In this document: in pieces, positions 34,549 to 46,464 of the stretch
Position numbering within the stretch: the stretch's first letter is position 1
Layout: each line of letters starts with the position of its first letter
From: Parasponia andersonii
Taxonomy: Eukaryota > Streptophyta > Magnoliopsida > Rosales > Cannabaceae
Reading direction: 5' to 3'
Assembly (NCBI GenBank): GCA_002914805.1
Contig: JXTB01000102.1
Coordinates: 684,808-748,807 of the forward strand
Length of the DNA: 64,000 nucleotides
Position numbers and translations under genes: made by a program
Notes under the pieces: generated by a model
The model's database searches: none
What the model was told of the DNA's origin: nothing
The model's input: the letters and a program-made list of their open reading frames with translations, nothing else

Positions 34549-35473
34549 AAGGGGGGAAAAAAAAAGAAAGGAGAGTAGATATCAGAATACTACTCTTTTT
34601 TCTTAAGTTAGTTTGTGGAGAAGTCGGTTTTTTTTTTTCCCTCTAATAATATAGCGAAGGTCTTAGGATTGAGGGTTTTTTTTGGGGTTTTTTCTTTGAA
34701 ATTTTAGGAAGATATATTTATTTTTTTTTATAGCTTTTATTGCTATCCTTTTTTTTTATTTCTACTTTTTCTTGTTATTTACCAGAAGAGTCAGAAAAAG
34801 GGGATGGTGAGGGGAAAAAAAGGAGTGAAAAAAAAAAGGTTAAAAAATAAAAAAGAAAGAAAGAGAGACAGTGCTGGTTGATTGCAAGCCGAGAGGGAGG
34901 GCAATGCGAGTCCCCACATTCCTTTTGGAATATTGGTGGATGGGACAGAAAGCTGAGGAACAGAAGGTTTCAACAGTGAAAGAAGTACATCGATCAGAGA
35001 CATGACTAGAAAGCTCAGTGTGCGAGAGATTGATATATACATATATATTTCTTTATTTATGAATATATATGAAGAGATGGGACTTCCCTTTCAATCTTTT
35101 GGAGTGGGAAAAATTATTTAAGTTCAGGAAGGACCCCAATAATCTTTTCTTTGGTCGTTTTGGTGGGTGTTTCTAATTAAGAAGAAAAAAGTAGAGGGAA
35201 AAAAATAAAAATGAAAAAAAAAATGTGAAAGATGACAAAAGAATATAGGAAAGAGAATTACTTAAAAAAACTTGACTTTTCATATCAGTCTTGTCTAGGG
35301 ATGTGTAGTGTAGAGTCTGTAGACAGAGAAAGAGATGATCATATAATACATGCTTTGGGTTCCTCAGATCTCCGTTTCTTTTAAAATCCATCCAAGTTGT
35401 GCTTACTATAAGTATATATATTTTTAGTATCCACCCAAGTTATGCTTATTATGTATATATATATATATATATT
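34549..35473. other. WRKY 3' flank and intergenic DNA
   Basis: It is rich in T and A runs at first, with a less AT-rich patch at about 34860-35040. The 3' untranslated region presumably lies at its start, but no polyadenylation site can be chosen with confidence. No second gene is visible. Confidence 0.45.
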
Positions 35474-35669
35474 ACTAAATTAGTGACTATTTTTTTTTTA
35501 TCTAATAAGTATTAATTTAATCGATGAAAATTTAATATGTATATTTTTTTATTATAAAAATAAAAAAAAATATTAATTATTAGATCACCGTTAAACGGTG
35601 ATCCAACGGCAAAAAAAAAAAATACTTATTTTAAAGAAAAGAAAAAAAATATTTATTAGATTGGCAACC
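35474..35669. repeat. MITE, copy 1, within TA repeats
   Basis: Ends are imperfect inverted repeats: ACTAAATTAGTGACTATTTTT on the left and, reversed, GGTTGCCAATCTAATAAATA on the right. A related copy is at 58232-58469. The centre has a near-perfect palindrome GATCACCGTT-a-AACGGTGATC. The element is flanked by (TA)n on both sides, which hides any TA or longer target duplication. Confidence 0.6.
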
Positions 35670-36607
35670 ATATATATATATATGTTTTTTTTTTAGTAAA
35701 AGTATTATTTATGAGAAGCTCCTATTGTTATTGTTTATTTGTCTTTTTTAAAAAAAAAAAAATTCAAGCATATATATTATATGTTCCAGCAAATCGAGGT
35801 TGGCATTTTAATCATTATGCACGTAGGATGGTTATGGACTGGTGCATCTAATACCATTGAGCATGTAGATTAATTATTTTGTTTCTAGAAAATTAAATAC
35901 ACTAAATTTTTTGTCGTATTATGAAACTATGAACTAGTTGAATCACAAAAGCAAGTATTAACAACATTTTCCTTCAAAACAAAATTTTTTTTAACAACAT
36001 TTGCCTTTAATAAATGAGTTAATTTGTCCGATTTTGACATTTTAATATTAGTCTTCCTTTTATCTTTTTGCTTCTTGATTTGTATTGTAGTGCATGCATA
36101 TTGTTTTTATGTTTGTGTTCTATAACTGTTCTTAAGTGGTGCTTTAATCGAAGATCACGTTAGTACAACACCCTTTTCATGAGTCAAGTGATTTTGTCCT
36201 CTTCTACTTAATTGGATGTCATTTTATTACTAATTTTTCTCTTTCTTTATTTTAAGTCTAATTACACTCTATTATGTACCAATGTGGAAAGTAAATGGTC
36301 TTTATCTAGTGTCCGTGCATAAAATGTGAGTTTTTTTTTTTTTTTTGGGCTTGAACGTAACAATATGAGATTAAACATACAAATTGTAGTCATAGCTCAC
36401 GTATCATCACCAACAATGATAGATGTTCAACATTTCTTACTAATTAATGATAAAATATTTTTTTGGCTATACCTAATTAGTTGAGTCTTTAATCCCCGTA
36501 AAGGATATACGTACGTAAGCAGATTTATTGATTTTTTTTTTCTTTTTGAACATTTACCATCAGAATTATCTTTGTACAAAACTATTGTATATGTGTATAC
36601 ATATTTT

Positions 36608-36609
<2 letters not shown>

Positions 36610-36647
<38 letters not shown>
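36610..36647. repeat. (AG)19 microsatellite
   Basis: An uninterrupted AG/GA run of 38 bases. Confidence 0.95.
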
Positions 36648-36650
<3 letters not shown>

Positions 36651-36762
36651 TTCTTCTTTCTTACCCAAGCCAATCCTCTCACTCCATTACATCTTGGCCA
36701 ATCTGAAACAATTATCTGCATACAGAAGATCACGTGCCACTCGGTGAATAGCTCTGCAGGCA

Positions 36763-36787
36763 TATATATATATATATATATATATAT
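36763..36787. repeat. (TA)n microsatellite
   Basis: A run of about 12 TA units ending in TATATATGCAGATATA. Confidence 0.9.
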
Positions 36788-37633
36788 GCAGATATATAAA
36801 TGTATATAAAATATGTATATAAATGCTCCTTTAGACATAGACACAACCAATGTATATGCCTGAACGACGCACTAAATCGCTACAATAGTTGATGTCTTTC
36901 ATTTCACACAAGGAATCTAACAGCATCATCAGATTCACTGTTATATATACAGCACCTAGTTCAAGGGATCTCCACCACCCCAATCTTGTAAATTCTTAAA
37001 AAAGGAAATTTGTAAAAAAATGTGACAGGAAAAGCACCAAATAATTTTTTTTGGGCATTAGACCGAGCTAGTTGTGCACAATTAGATGGATCATCTTTGG
37101 GAACAATTTCGTGATGAAAATTGGGGAATCGAATTAACCAATTGAATTTATAATGTTCAAAGAAACCAAGGTATGTAATATATCACTTTATTAAAATCAT
37201 CAGGGGAAAGAAAATATATCTGATGAATAGTGAATGTCTTTTGAAATGTCATGCATTTTTGTAAATTGATGTTCTACATTGTTTCAAATAAGAAAGATGG
37301 ATTAATTTACGTAGATAAGTTTTAGAAAATCATAAGGTGGTAAGACAAAAGAGAATAATATATATAACGAGCGAGTGCTATAGGTGTAAAACCCCCTATT
37401 TTTCGTAAGAGTATTTTGGTCATTCGACCATTATTTAAAATAAAATTATATAAATGAAAATTTCAAATTATGGATTTAAATGAAACAAAAGAATGAAATT
37501 TGTGGTTATTTTGTAATTCTTAAGGATTAAATTGAAAAGAATTTAAAATTTTTGGGTTAAAGTACAATTTTGCAAAAATTTGCTAACCCATTAAATGGGT
37601 GCCACGTGCCCTTGCACTCCCTCTTTCTCCGAG

Positions 37634-37637
<4 letters not shown>

Positions 37638-37695
<58 letters not shown>
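37638..37695. repeat. (CT)n microsatellite inside the solo LTR
   Basis: A nearly pure CT run of about 58 bases with single T insertions, just before the GC-rich block of the LTR. It lies where the transcript leader of the LTR would be. Open frames across it encode Leu-Ser or Arg-Glu repeats and are not genes. Confidence 0.9.
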
Positions 37696-38116
37696 ATGTC
37701 TCACGATTTTTTGGCCGAAATGCCGATTTTTCGGCAAGCCTTCGACGAGGCATTCTTCGACATCGTTGAGCACCGCCACCACCCGTGGTCGACAGCTGGA
37801 GGCCGGACAATCCTCGCGCCGCTGTCCCTACCACCTGATGACGTACCGCGCACCGCCGGTAACGCTTTGAAGCCGTGACTGAAATTCCGATGCCGGTGCC
37901 AATTCCGGCATCCATTCACTGTGAAACTAGTCTCGTTTAACTCGTCACGATCTTCAACGTGGTATATATATCTTGACTCAATATTACCCAGATTGAATTT
38001 TTCTATTTTTGTCAATTTTGAGCTATTTTAGTTTCGAATTTATATTTTTCAATCCAATTGTTAGATCATAAAATAAACCTCATATTTGTGATCTACTCGG
38101 GAAAACAAAAATTTGA

Positions 38117-38143
38117 TATATATATATATATATATATATATAT
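38117..38143. repeat. (TA)n microsatellite inside the solo LTR
   Basis: About 13 TA units; a (TA)n run occupies the equivalent place in the related LTR at 62099-62124. Confidence 0.9.
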
Positions 38144-39728
38144 TGCTTATATTTGGTAACGGGCATGAAAATCTAAATCTAATGGCTCAGATTTCCTCGT
38201 TTTGCATGTCGTGGGCCCAGGTTCAGCCTGAGTCCGAATCGGTCAAATTATATGTCTAACCTCAGATTTTTGGGTGTTTTGAATTTAGTAGTGAAGTCCG
38301 TTTCACGATCTGAAGCTCCAATTAAAAAAAATCGAGTTTTTAAACTTATCAATTAAAAGGTCCGAAGACAACGCCCAATTTTCCAAACGATATCTAAACG
38401 ACACCAAACTTTCTCCATAATCCTATAATACAATTTTGACACTCGATTAATGTAGGGATTCGATTACTTGATTCAAAAATTAATTTAATTTATGAATTTT
38501 ACATATTTTCAATAAATATAGAATTTCGTGAAATAATTTATAAAAATTGTGTTTATATCCATTTTTGACCTTATTTGAGATATAAATCGCTTGGAAGGTA
38601 CATCACACTAGTTAGTATTTCATATATACTATTTTAGATTGTTTTTTGTAGGAAATTAGATTTTTCGGTTTTGATTAAAAAAAATAGCTATTGTAATGCT
38701 AAAATTTTTGGAAAATCCAAAATAGTTTGAGAACTCAGTTTTGAGGACTAAAAGTGATTTAATTAAAGAATACTGCATGGTTATTTTGAGATTTTATGGA
38801 AATGGTGCATATTCTTATTCTGTCATTCATATAGCATTTGTATGCACTCACATATTTACGCGGCCGTCAGATTTAAGATGCCCATATAGGGTGATCGGAC
38901 TTACGACACTTCTTTAGGTGGCTCGGACTTACGAGTGATCTATTAGAAGACTTCGGACATCATGATTGTATACATAGTTATATGTTAGCTTGAATAGATA
39001 TGTACTGGTTTTGATGAATATTTTACAATGGTTTGGAATATTTGAACCGTTGGATTATGATTTCCACTTGAGTTTTGTGAATTGTTTTAAATGGAATACT
39101 AACCATAAGGACCTTTAATGTGAGTATATTTTCTTACATATAAAAACTTGTAATCGATTCTCTACTAAGCATTTACGTACTCACCCCTCTTATTTATTCC
39201 CACTTTCAGGTGTTGATTTATTTTGGGGAAATTGTCTTGGTAACTTGTCAATGTTGTTTGATATATCTGTGTCGTTTCCCACATCTTTATTGGTTGGTTC
39301 CTATTCTATACCATCTTTTTCTTTTTATGTCAAATATATTTAGCCAATTGTAGTGTATTTATTAAGTAAATGTACGAGGATAAATTTTGCTATTAAATTG
39401 AGTACTTAGAAATATAAATGATTTTATATAAATTATTTGAACATTGGACTTAAAGTTTAATTAAACTCGTTTTTCTATAATTTATAAATTTATAAATATT
39501 TCTAAACTAATTAATTAGATTTTAACCAAAACTTAAATTAATGATTTCCTTGAAAAATTAATACTAAAATTAATGTTTCTTGAATATGAAATTTGGTTAT
39601 TTTTGGGGATTAAATCTAAAAATTCTAAGTACTAAATTTTCTGGAATTTTGAAAAATCACTGTTTATTACTGTTTCTACATAAAATTACTAAAAGTCACA
39701 GTCTTAAATTTTCGGTCGTAACAATAGG

Positions 39729-42700
39729 GATTTCGCTTTTGAATTATTTATTTTGGAGAAATCATGAATTTTTTTTTGGAGGAGATATAAAAACTAAATG
39801 TATGCATATTTATTCTTACTATGTCATTACTTTTTTTTTAATGCATTTTATTAATAAGCTGGCCTGGCAGTTGAGATTTTAAATATTAGACGTTGGAAAT
39901 GATTTATTGTTTCACCTCGCATAAATAGCATGCCGGCACATCAGATTGTGACTAAACATATCGTAGCACGAATTCACACGATACAGATATATGTATAACA
40001 ATAACGACATTATCATTGATCCATCATAACACATTGCAAAATCTATTTCTGGAAATTCTAATTTTTCTTTGTCCATTCAAGATATTGGCTTAATAATTAT
40101 TAAGGAATTATTGGTAGAGATTCTTATATCGAACAAATATTGAAAGTGCCAGCAGTGGCAATGGGGATTTGCCCCTGTAACGCGGGGACTAATTAACAAA
40201 TTAGATTCTTTTATTAAAGTATAGATATTAGCTGTAGAAATACAATTCAAATTTATACTCATGTCACGGCTTCTAATATAATAAACGTGAATTTCTCTAC
40301 ATTTTTTTAATCTGAAGAAACACTTAACTATGGATTCGCAAATATAGAAATAAATTAAATAGTTACAATATCTCGAGAATAATACAACAGAACTTCCAAG
40401 GAAGAAAATTAAAACATCAAAATTCTAAAAGTAATTTGTACGAGCCAGGGAGTAAGATTTATTTCAGAACAGCTACTGAAGATCTATATATACATATAGA
40501 TAGGTAAACAAAAAATAAAAAATACCTACGGGATGGGGCCTATATTTTATATATATATATATATATATATTTCATTTAAGCATTAAGATATTGAGAGTAA
40601 AAACACAACTTGAAACATAAATAAAACATAGATAAATTATTTTTAGAGTCATTTATATTTAATTATATACGTAATTAAAGGCAACATAGTAACAAAAATT
40701 GAGTTTAGTATTTAAATATACTTTTTTAAAAAATAAATATTTGAATATAATCATTTATTACACACATAGAGGGTAAAATTTAAACATGCTGTAATATTAT
40801 AAGCTGTAACAGGGAGTACATATCTCTTATCACATATCAAAACGCCTTGTTTCTGAAAACTTTATGCCTCCGTTGGTAATGGAAGCACTCTTCACTCAAT
40901 TTATTGGGAAATAGTGACACTAAGTTCTGTCAAATCCATCAACTTTAATAATATTATTTGGATATCTTTTATTTATTTATTTTTGCATACCCCCATTCAA
41001 CCCTAAGTCACTTCAATGTGGAGGAGAAAAGAACAGTCCGAAATTTCTCATCAAATGATTTTCTCATCCTTATTGATAGATGGGGTAAGAGAGTCATCAT
41101 GTGAATTTGAAGGAAATCCTTTGGTGCAATTGGGTTTATGGGAGTGACTGTGGTCATGATTTTGAAAAGATAGAAATGTGACTTATAATTTATGCCACAC
41201 ACATAAAGCCCTTCAAACCATTTTTACTCGCTTAAAATCTTACCCTTAATTTTTTGGAAGCAGTTTTACCCATGTGTTGACTCCATTCAATTTCAGTTGC
41301 ATTTTTTGTTATTTACATGATATTCAATGCAACTATACATTACATATTCAATAGAGGGACCAATAATATACAAATGGTTTAACTTATCAAACAATATCTA
41401 AATGGTTTAACATATGTGCTTAAATGTAAATGAGTTTTCTTATATATTTATACATTAATTTCCATCCAGCAATCAAGATATATTGGCAATTAAATATATA
41501 AAACATCACTAAACAGTTGAAATGGTGTCAAATTAATTACTTCCAGCTCAAATTCTTATAAGTCTCTGAGTGTGAAGAAAAACTATACTCCTTTTATGTT
41601 AGCTTCATAAGCTTTAAAATTATTTTAAGGGTCTAGATACCTGATTTGTAGAACTAAAAGAGAGGCACATCAGCATATATTCCTTAGGTTCGACAAAATA
41701 ATTAAGTATTTTAGTTCAAAGATTTTTGTTGAATGTGACATTTCCTTCCTAAATTATTTTCATGTTTCAAGTCTTCTTTTTAATTAAGAAAATCCCTTAA
41801 CTATTTCATCCATGCCGTGCTGGAATTATGTTCTCTCATACGTTTTGTTCAAATCTTAATAGCTCAAACTAAAAGGAGAAGGAAATTAATTATCATTTCT
41901 TTATAATCTATATAATCTGTACACATTGCTCAATTTGAAAACTTCATAGTTTCTAAAAGAAAAAGATGTAATTAGTAATTAGACAGTAACTGGGTATTTC
42001 TGTAATTTGATTGCTCCTATGTTACAATTTGGGGGCTTTTTCTCGCAACCCAATAAACTTCAAATCACATGCACAGAAACATCATTGTTGTCTTCCCCAA
42101 AAACATTGATCATTTTGGTCAAAACATGAATCACTAGTATTATGTTATCACCATATCACATCATCATTTGGCACAAACTAGTCAAGTTCCTTTTTCCTCC
42201 ATGAAAATTTCCAAAATATTCATACTGTTCACATTATTTCTAAGAGCAAATAATTACACAAACAAATTTCTCCGAGTTCATGAGTAAGCAATTATAGATG
42301 ATCTATATTCGTAGGCATTGTTTTAGTATAGTTAGCTATAATATTGTGGTAGTGATATTCAATGTTGGCACATTAATAGCAACTAAAATATACCCACCAG
42401 TACACATCAAGCTGCATGCCACTAAATAATAGTCTTGTTAATTAATTTTCTCTTTCTAATAAACCTTATCTCTTGTACTAATTCATGAACCCCCAAAGAT
42501 TTACCTCAACTTCAACAATGATAGCGGTATATTAATTCCTCACGTCATGGCTATAGTATTAACTACAATCCTAATCTTTGTACTTGCAGTGTGATCCAAC
42601 TAATTTATTTATTCTTTATAAATTCCCATCCAATTTCCTCAGCAAAATCTTCATCATTCTTAGTTTGAAATTGCCAAAATGTCATAGCTTAACTCATGTT

Positions 42701-44861
42701 TAGCAAGAAAAAAAGAATCATTAATCTTTTCCAAAAATTTAATTTATTTGGTATACATAGCCATGTATGTATATATATATAAATATTTTCCGCTATTATT
42801 ATTGTTGTGTGGGTCTAATGAATTAATTATATGCTGTGGGTCGCATCATCACTCCCTCAACTGTGATCTGAGATTTGGGGTTTTGTTGGTCATCATCAAC
42901 TTTTTTTTTTCCTTTGACACTTTCAACAATTTCGGTCCAAATGTATAATTGACAGTATATAATGCCTATTTTTGTATGTAGTTATTAGAAGCGTGGAAGC
43001 TGGCGAGAACCATTTAAAAAAAAACCTTTTTTCCTTGTGTATTCGGTGTTAATCTGCAGCTGCTAGCTATTCTATGTACTATGTACATTATTTATAAAAC
43101 AAGCATGGTATATATCCCTAAAGAAGTTGTTGTGTACTTGTATGGCCAAGAAAATAGAAAGAAAAAATATTAAGTAAATAGAAGTAGGAATAGGTCAAGA
43201 TCAACGAATGTTACCCATTGATTATTACATTTAGGGTTTAGGCATGTCTATTGGCGAAACCTTTTTGACTCATCATAAGCCTAGTTAAAGAATTCAGATA
43301 ATTCTTCTGAAAATCTTTGACAAATTTATCAAGACTTCAAACCGAAAAACTAATAGGATATATGTAGCTTTCCCTAGAAAGCTCTCCCAGGAAGAAAGTA
43401 CTTCATATCGTATTATTTATACAATTGTTGACGCAATTCTATAGTAATTTTGACTTGATTTTTCATCGTACACAACGAGAGATAATTGTCATTTTCCAAA
43501 ATTTTTAACTAATCCTAGTAAAAAAAAAAAAAAGGATTTTGTTTTCACGTCAAAAGACATTATTAACTCAGCTAGCTAATTACACCTTCACTCTTTTTTT
43601 TTTTTTCATGAACCAGTTCACATACAGTCTTTGTGGCCTATGTTAAACTCTTAGCTAGAAATATACAGTGTTCAAATATTTTTAACTTCTTTCTAAAAGA
43701 AGGAAAAAAAGAAAAAAAAAAAAAAAAGAAAACTAGATTTTCTTAGTGAAAAAAAAAGAAGCTAACGCCAGATGTAGCCTTACTAAGTTTTGGCCATAGG
43801 TATATTATTTGATTCTTCTGGCCGGCTTTGTCATGTAATTCTCAATACATAGTAGAATTAGACTTACATATTTTAGAATTTAGGGAATATAGATACGTAT
43901 ATTTATAGAATCTATATAAAAGAAAAGTGAGTTGAACTGTATAAATATATGATTACACTCTTATATTTATACTGAAAATAGTATACGAAGATCTGTTTCT
44001 TTTTCTCTTTCTCTCTTTTTCTCTTTCTCTTAGAGGACCACTGGCGTATGTATCATTGAATTTTGTGTTCAGATTCAAACATAGGTAAGTGAAATTCAGT
44101 CCTAGATTATTTTTCAACATTAATTCCTTTTCTTAGTTAGGCTAACTATCAAATCTAAGTTTTTAGAAAGATAGTTGGACTGAACCAATTTTTACCTAAC
44201 TTAGCGAAGGGCAACATCATACTTGGCAAGAAGTGAGAAAACAAGTTTCTGACTCATAACGCAATATTAAATTTTATTTATTTTATCTTTTTATTCTAAA
44301 AAGTATGAAAGTAATAAACAAAAATCACAAAGAACAAATAAACTATGAGAAAAGGGAAAATTGTCTTTCAAAAACTAGCTTAATTATGCAGAGTCCGTGA
44401 TAAATCTCAGTATCTTTCTTTGTAAGCTATGCACATCATGTCTTCTCGGGATTCAAACATAAGATTTGCATGTTCGGACAATCTATAATCAATCTCTTTA
44501 GATTTAGAAGGGTGACCAAAATACCCGTAACATTCTTTTATGCGTTAATTTCTTTATTGCTCTCGAACTATTGGGTTGAGTTGCAATTTAGCTTTTGAAT
44601 TTTGAAATGCAAAATGTCACTTTATCAAATGACTTCCGAACTTTCAAATGTCCAGTTTTGGCTCTTGACCCTTGAACTAAGGGAACAATCATAGTTCAGA
44701 TATTAAAATAAGACATTTGAAATTCGAAACTGAGACACAGATGATAACAAAGTGACACATTTCAAAGTTTAAAGGTTAAATTTGGGTTGACACTATAGTT
44801 CGAGGCAATAATACTTTGGGCTTCTTACTTAAGAAACCAGGCCTAAAGTCTGAAAAGTTGA
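39729..44861. other. Gene-free AT-rich intergenic DNA
   Basis: No convincing gene, RNA gene or full element. A (TA)n run lies at about 40549-40570. Open frames here are short and without domains. Confidence 0.5.
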
Positions 44862-45228
44862 AAAAATCCCAGATGGGCTAAATTTTTCAAAAATCCTAGA
44901 TTGTTTTGGAAATATATCACTTTTAAAAGTTTATTTACTAAGTAATACTTTTATAAACTATTTAGAAAAGTGGCATTTTTTCCTTTCAAAATTAGTACTT
45001 TTCAAATAGTTGAGTTAACTAATTGGGTTATTTGGAGTAATCAATCGAGTTATTTGAGTTAACCAGACTTGTTAGCTCAAGTATAAGTTACCTCAACTAC
45101 CTTTTCAATTTGTAAAAAGCAATATTTTTCTAAATATTTTTAAAAGTGAGATTTTCTAAATAAATATAGGATTTTTAAAAAATTATTAAAATTTGGATTT
45201 CTTAAAAAAAAATAAATCTGGGATTTTT
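44862..45228. repeat. Palindromic MITE with internal 16-bp repeats, copy 1
   Basis: Terminal AAAAATCCCAGAT (44862-44874) is matched exactly by ATCTGGGATTTTT (45216-45228). The inverted similarity continues inward (AAAAATCCTAGATTGTTTxGGAAATAT / ATAGGATTTTT region). The centre (45005-45095) is a run of degenerate GTTATTTGAGTTAACxx units. Confidence 0.6.
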
Positions 45229-45454
45229 TTTTTTTTGAAATTTTGCCATATAAAAATCAAGTTTTGTTTAAATTTTATATCACTTTTACGTTAAGTGATT
45301 AGTTTTTAAAATAAGCCCAGCTCACTTTGGTATATTAAAAGGGCCCCAACTGTATTTTAAGCCAATTTCGAGAGACCAAAAGAGAAGGGGGAATTGGACA
45401 TCATTAGTAGCGTTTGAGGCTAAAATGACGGTTTAGGAGTCATTTGAAAAAAAA

Positions 45455-45850
45455 AAAAAGGACTTTTCTAGGTATACCTTTCAAATATATGGTAAAATAT
45501 ATAAAACGTTGAAAAATCACGTCAAAATATTTCACAAAATCTCAAATTTATTTAGTAAATATCACTTTTGAAATATTTAGACACTATCATATTTATCAAT
45601 AATTGGATTACTTAAAGTAATCGGTCTCATCTCAAGTAACTCTATTTGTTACCTCAGATAGTTACGTTAGTTATCTCAAGTAAACTAAATTGGTTATTTT
45701 GAGTATTTTTGAAAAATACTAATTTTAAGAAAAAAATAATAACTTTATAAATAAATAAATAGAAATTTATATTTTCTAAACAAACTATAAAAAATGACAT
45801 TCTTTTTAATGAGTCCGAGGCTTGTTTAAAAAAACTCAACCTATTTGTGA
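45455..45850. repeat. Palindromic MITE, related copy 2
   Basis: It has the same plan as 44862-45228: an ATTTAGTAAATATCACTTTTGAAA arm, a centre at about 45600-45700 of AGTAACTC/GTTACCTCAG/GTTATCTCAAG units, and an inverted arm. It is more diverged, so the ends are approximate. Confidence 0.45.
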
Positions 45851-46428
45851 TTTTTCAATTTTTTTATTTTGGGCTAAGTTTTTTTTCGTAAGAAACCCTA
45901 GAAGACAAAATTAGTTTTTATAACAAATGTCCATTTTCTTCACCTTATTTTTAAGAAATGGCTGTTTTTTTGACTAATTCAACATTTGGCTATTTTTTTT
46001 TACTATTTTTTTTTTCCGAAAAATGGCGATTTCTTCATATATCAATACTTTTATTACAATTTTACTAGTAAATCAGTATTTTTTTAGTAAAGCAATTTTA
46101 TATTAGTATATCAATTTTTGTTTATTAGTGTATCAATTTTGTATCATTTAATCAAGTATTAACGTGTTAGTATATCAATTGTACGTTATTTTTATAAATG
46201 TATATGTCATTTTTTATAAACTTATAAATTGATATAAACACACAAAAATTGATTTTATTTTAGCCTTGTATGATTAACTCGGCCATTTTATAAATATTTT
46301 ATAATTTTTTTTTGAAAAATAGCTATTTTTTAAACTTAAACATAAAATTCAGTCATTTGGCTATGAAGTCTAGACAAAATTTCCTCTATCCGCAAACAAA
46401 ACCCTATTTTCTCTTCGAAATTGCAGCG

Positions 46429-46464
<36 letters not shown>

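Larger units (their letters stand above)
35670..37384. other. Gene-free AT-rich stretch with microsatellites
   Basis: No gene. Holds a (GA)n run at 36610-36647 and a (TA)n run at 36763-36787. Open frames across these runs are products of the simple repeats. Confidence 0.6.
37385..39723 (+). mobile_element. Chromovirus-type (Tekay/Del-like) solo LTR
   Basis: It starts TGTAAAACCCCCTATTTTTC and ends TTTTCGGTCGTAACA. It is flanked by a perfect 5-bp duplication ATAGG (37380-37384 and 39724-39728), so the boundaries are firm. It is 2339 bp long and has no internal coding domain, primer site or polypurine tract: a solo LTR left by recombination. Order of parts matches the LTR at 61422-63856: GC-rich block 37590-37920, GGTATATATATCTT, a (TA)n run, a TATTTGGTAACGGGCATGAAAATC block, and ACTAAGCATTTACGTACTCA about 0.55 kb from the end. 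Confidence 0.85.

Noticed and set aside
34860..35042. Less AT-rich patch after the WRKY gene, considered as microRNA precursor or small gene
   Set aside because: No known microRNA sequence and no convincing long hairpin seen; the minus-strand frame has no domain.
36528..36850. Open frames of 93-94 residues on both strands
   Set aside because: Driven by (GA)n and (TA)n runs (Arg-Glu and Ile-Tyr repeats); no domain.
37570..38015. Several overlapping open frames in a GC-rich block
   Set aside because: They lie within the CT run and GC-rich part of a solo LTR; comparable blocks occur in the other two LTRs of the lineage without a shared protein.
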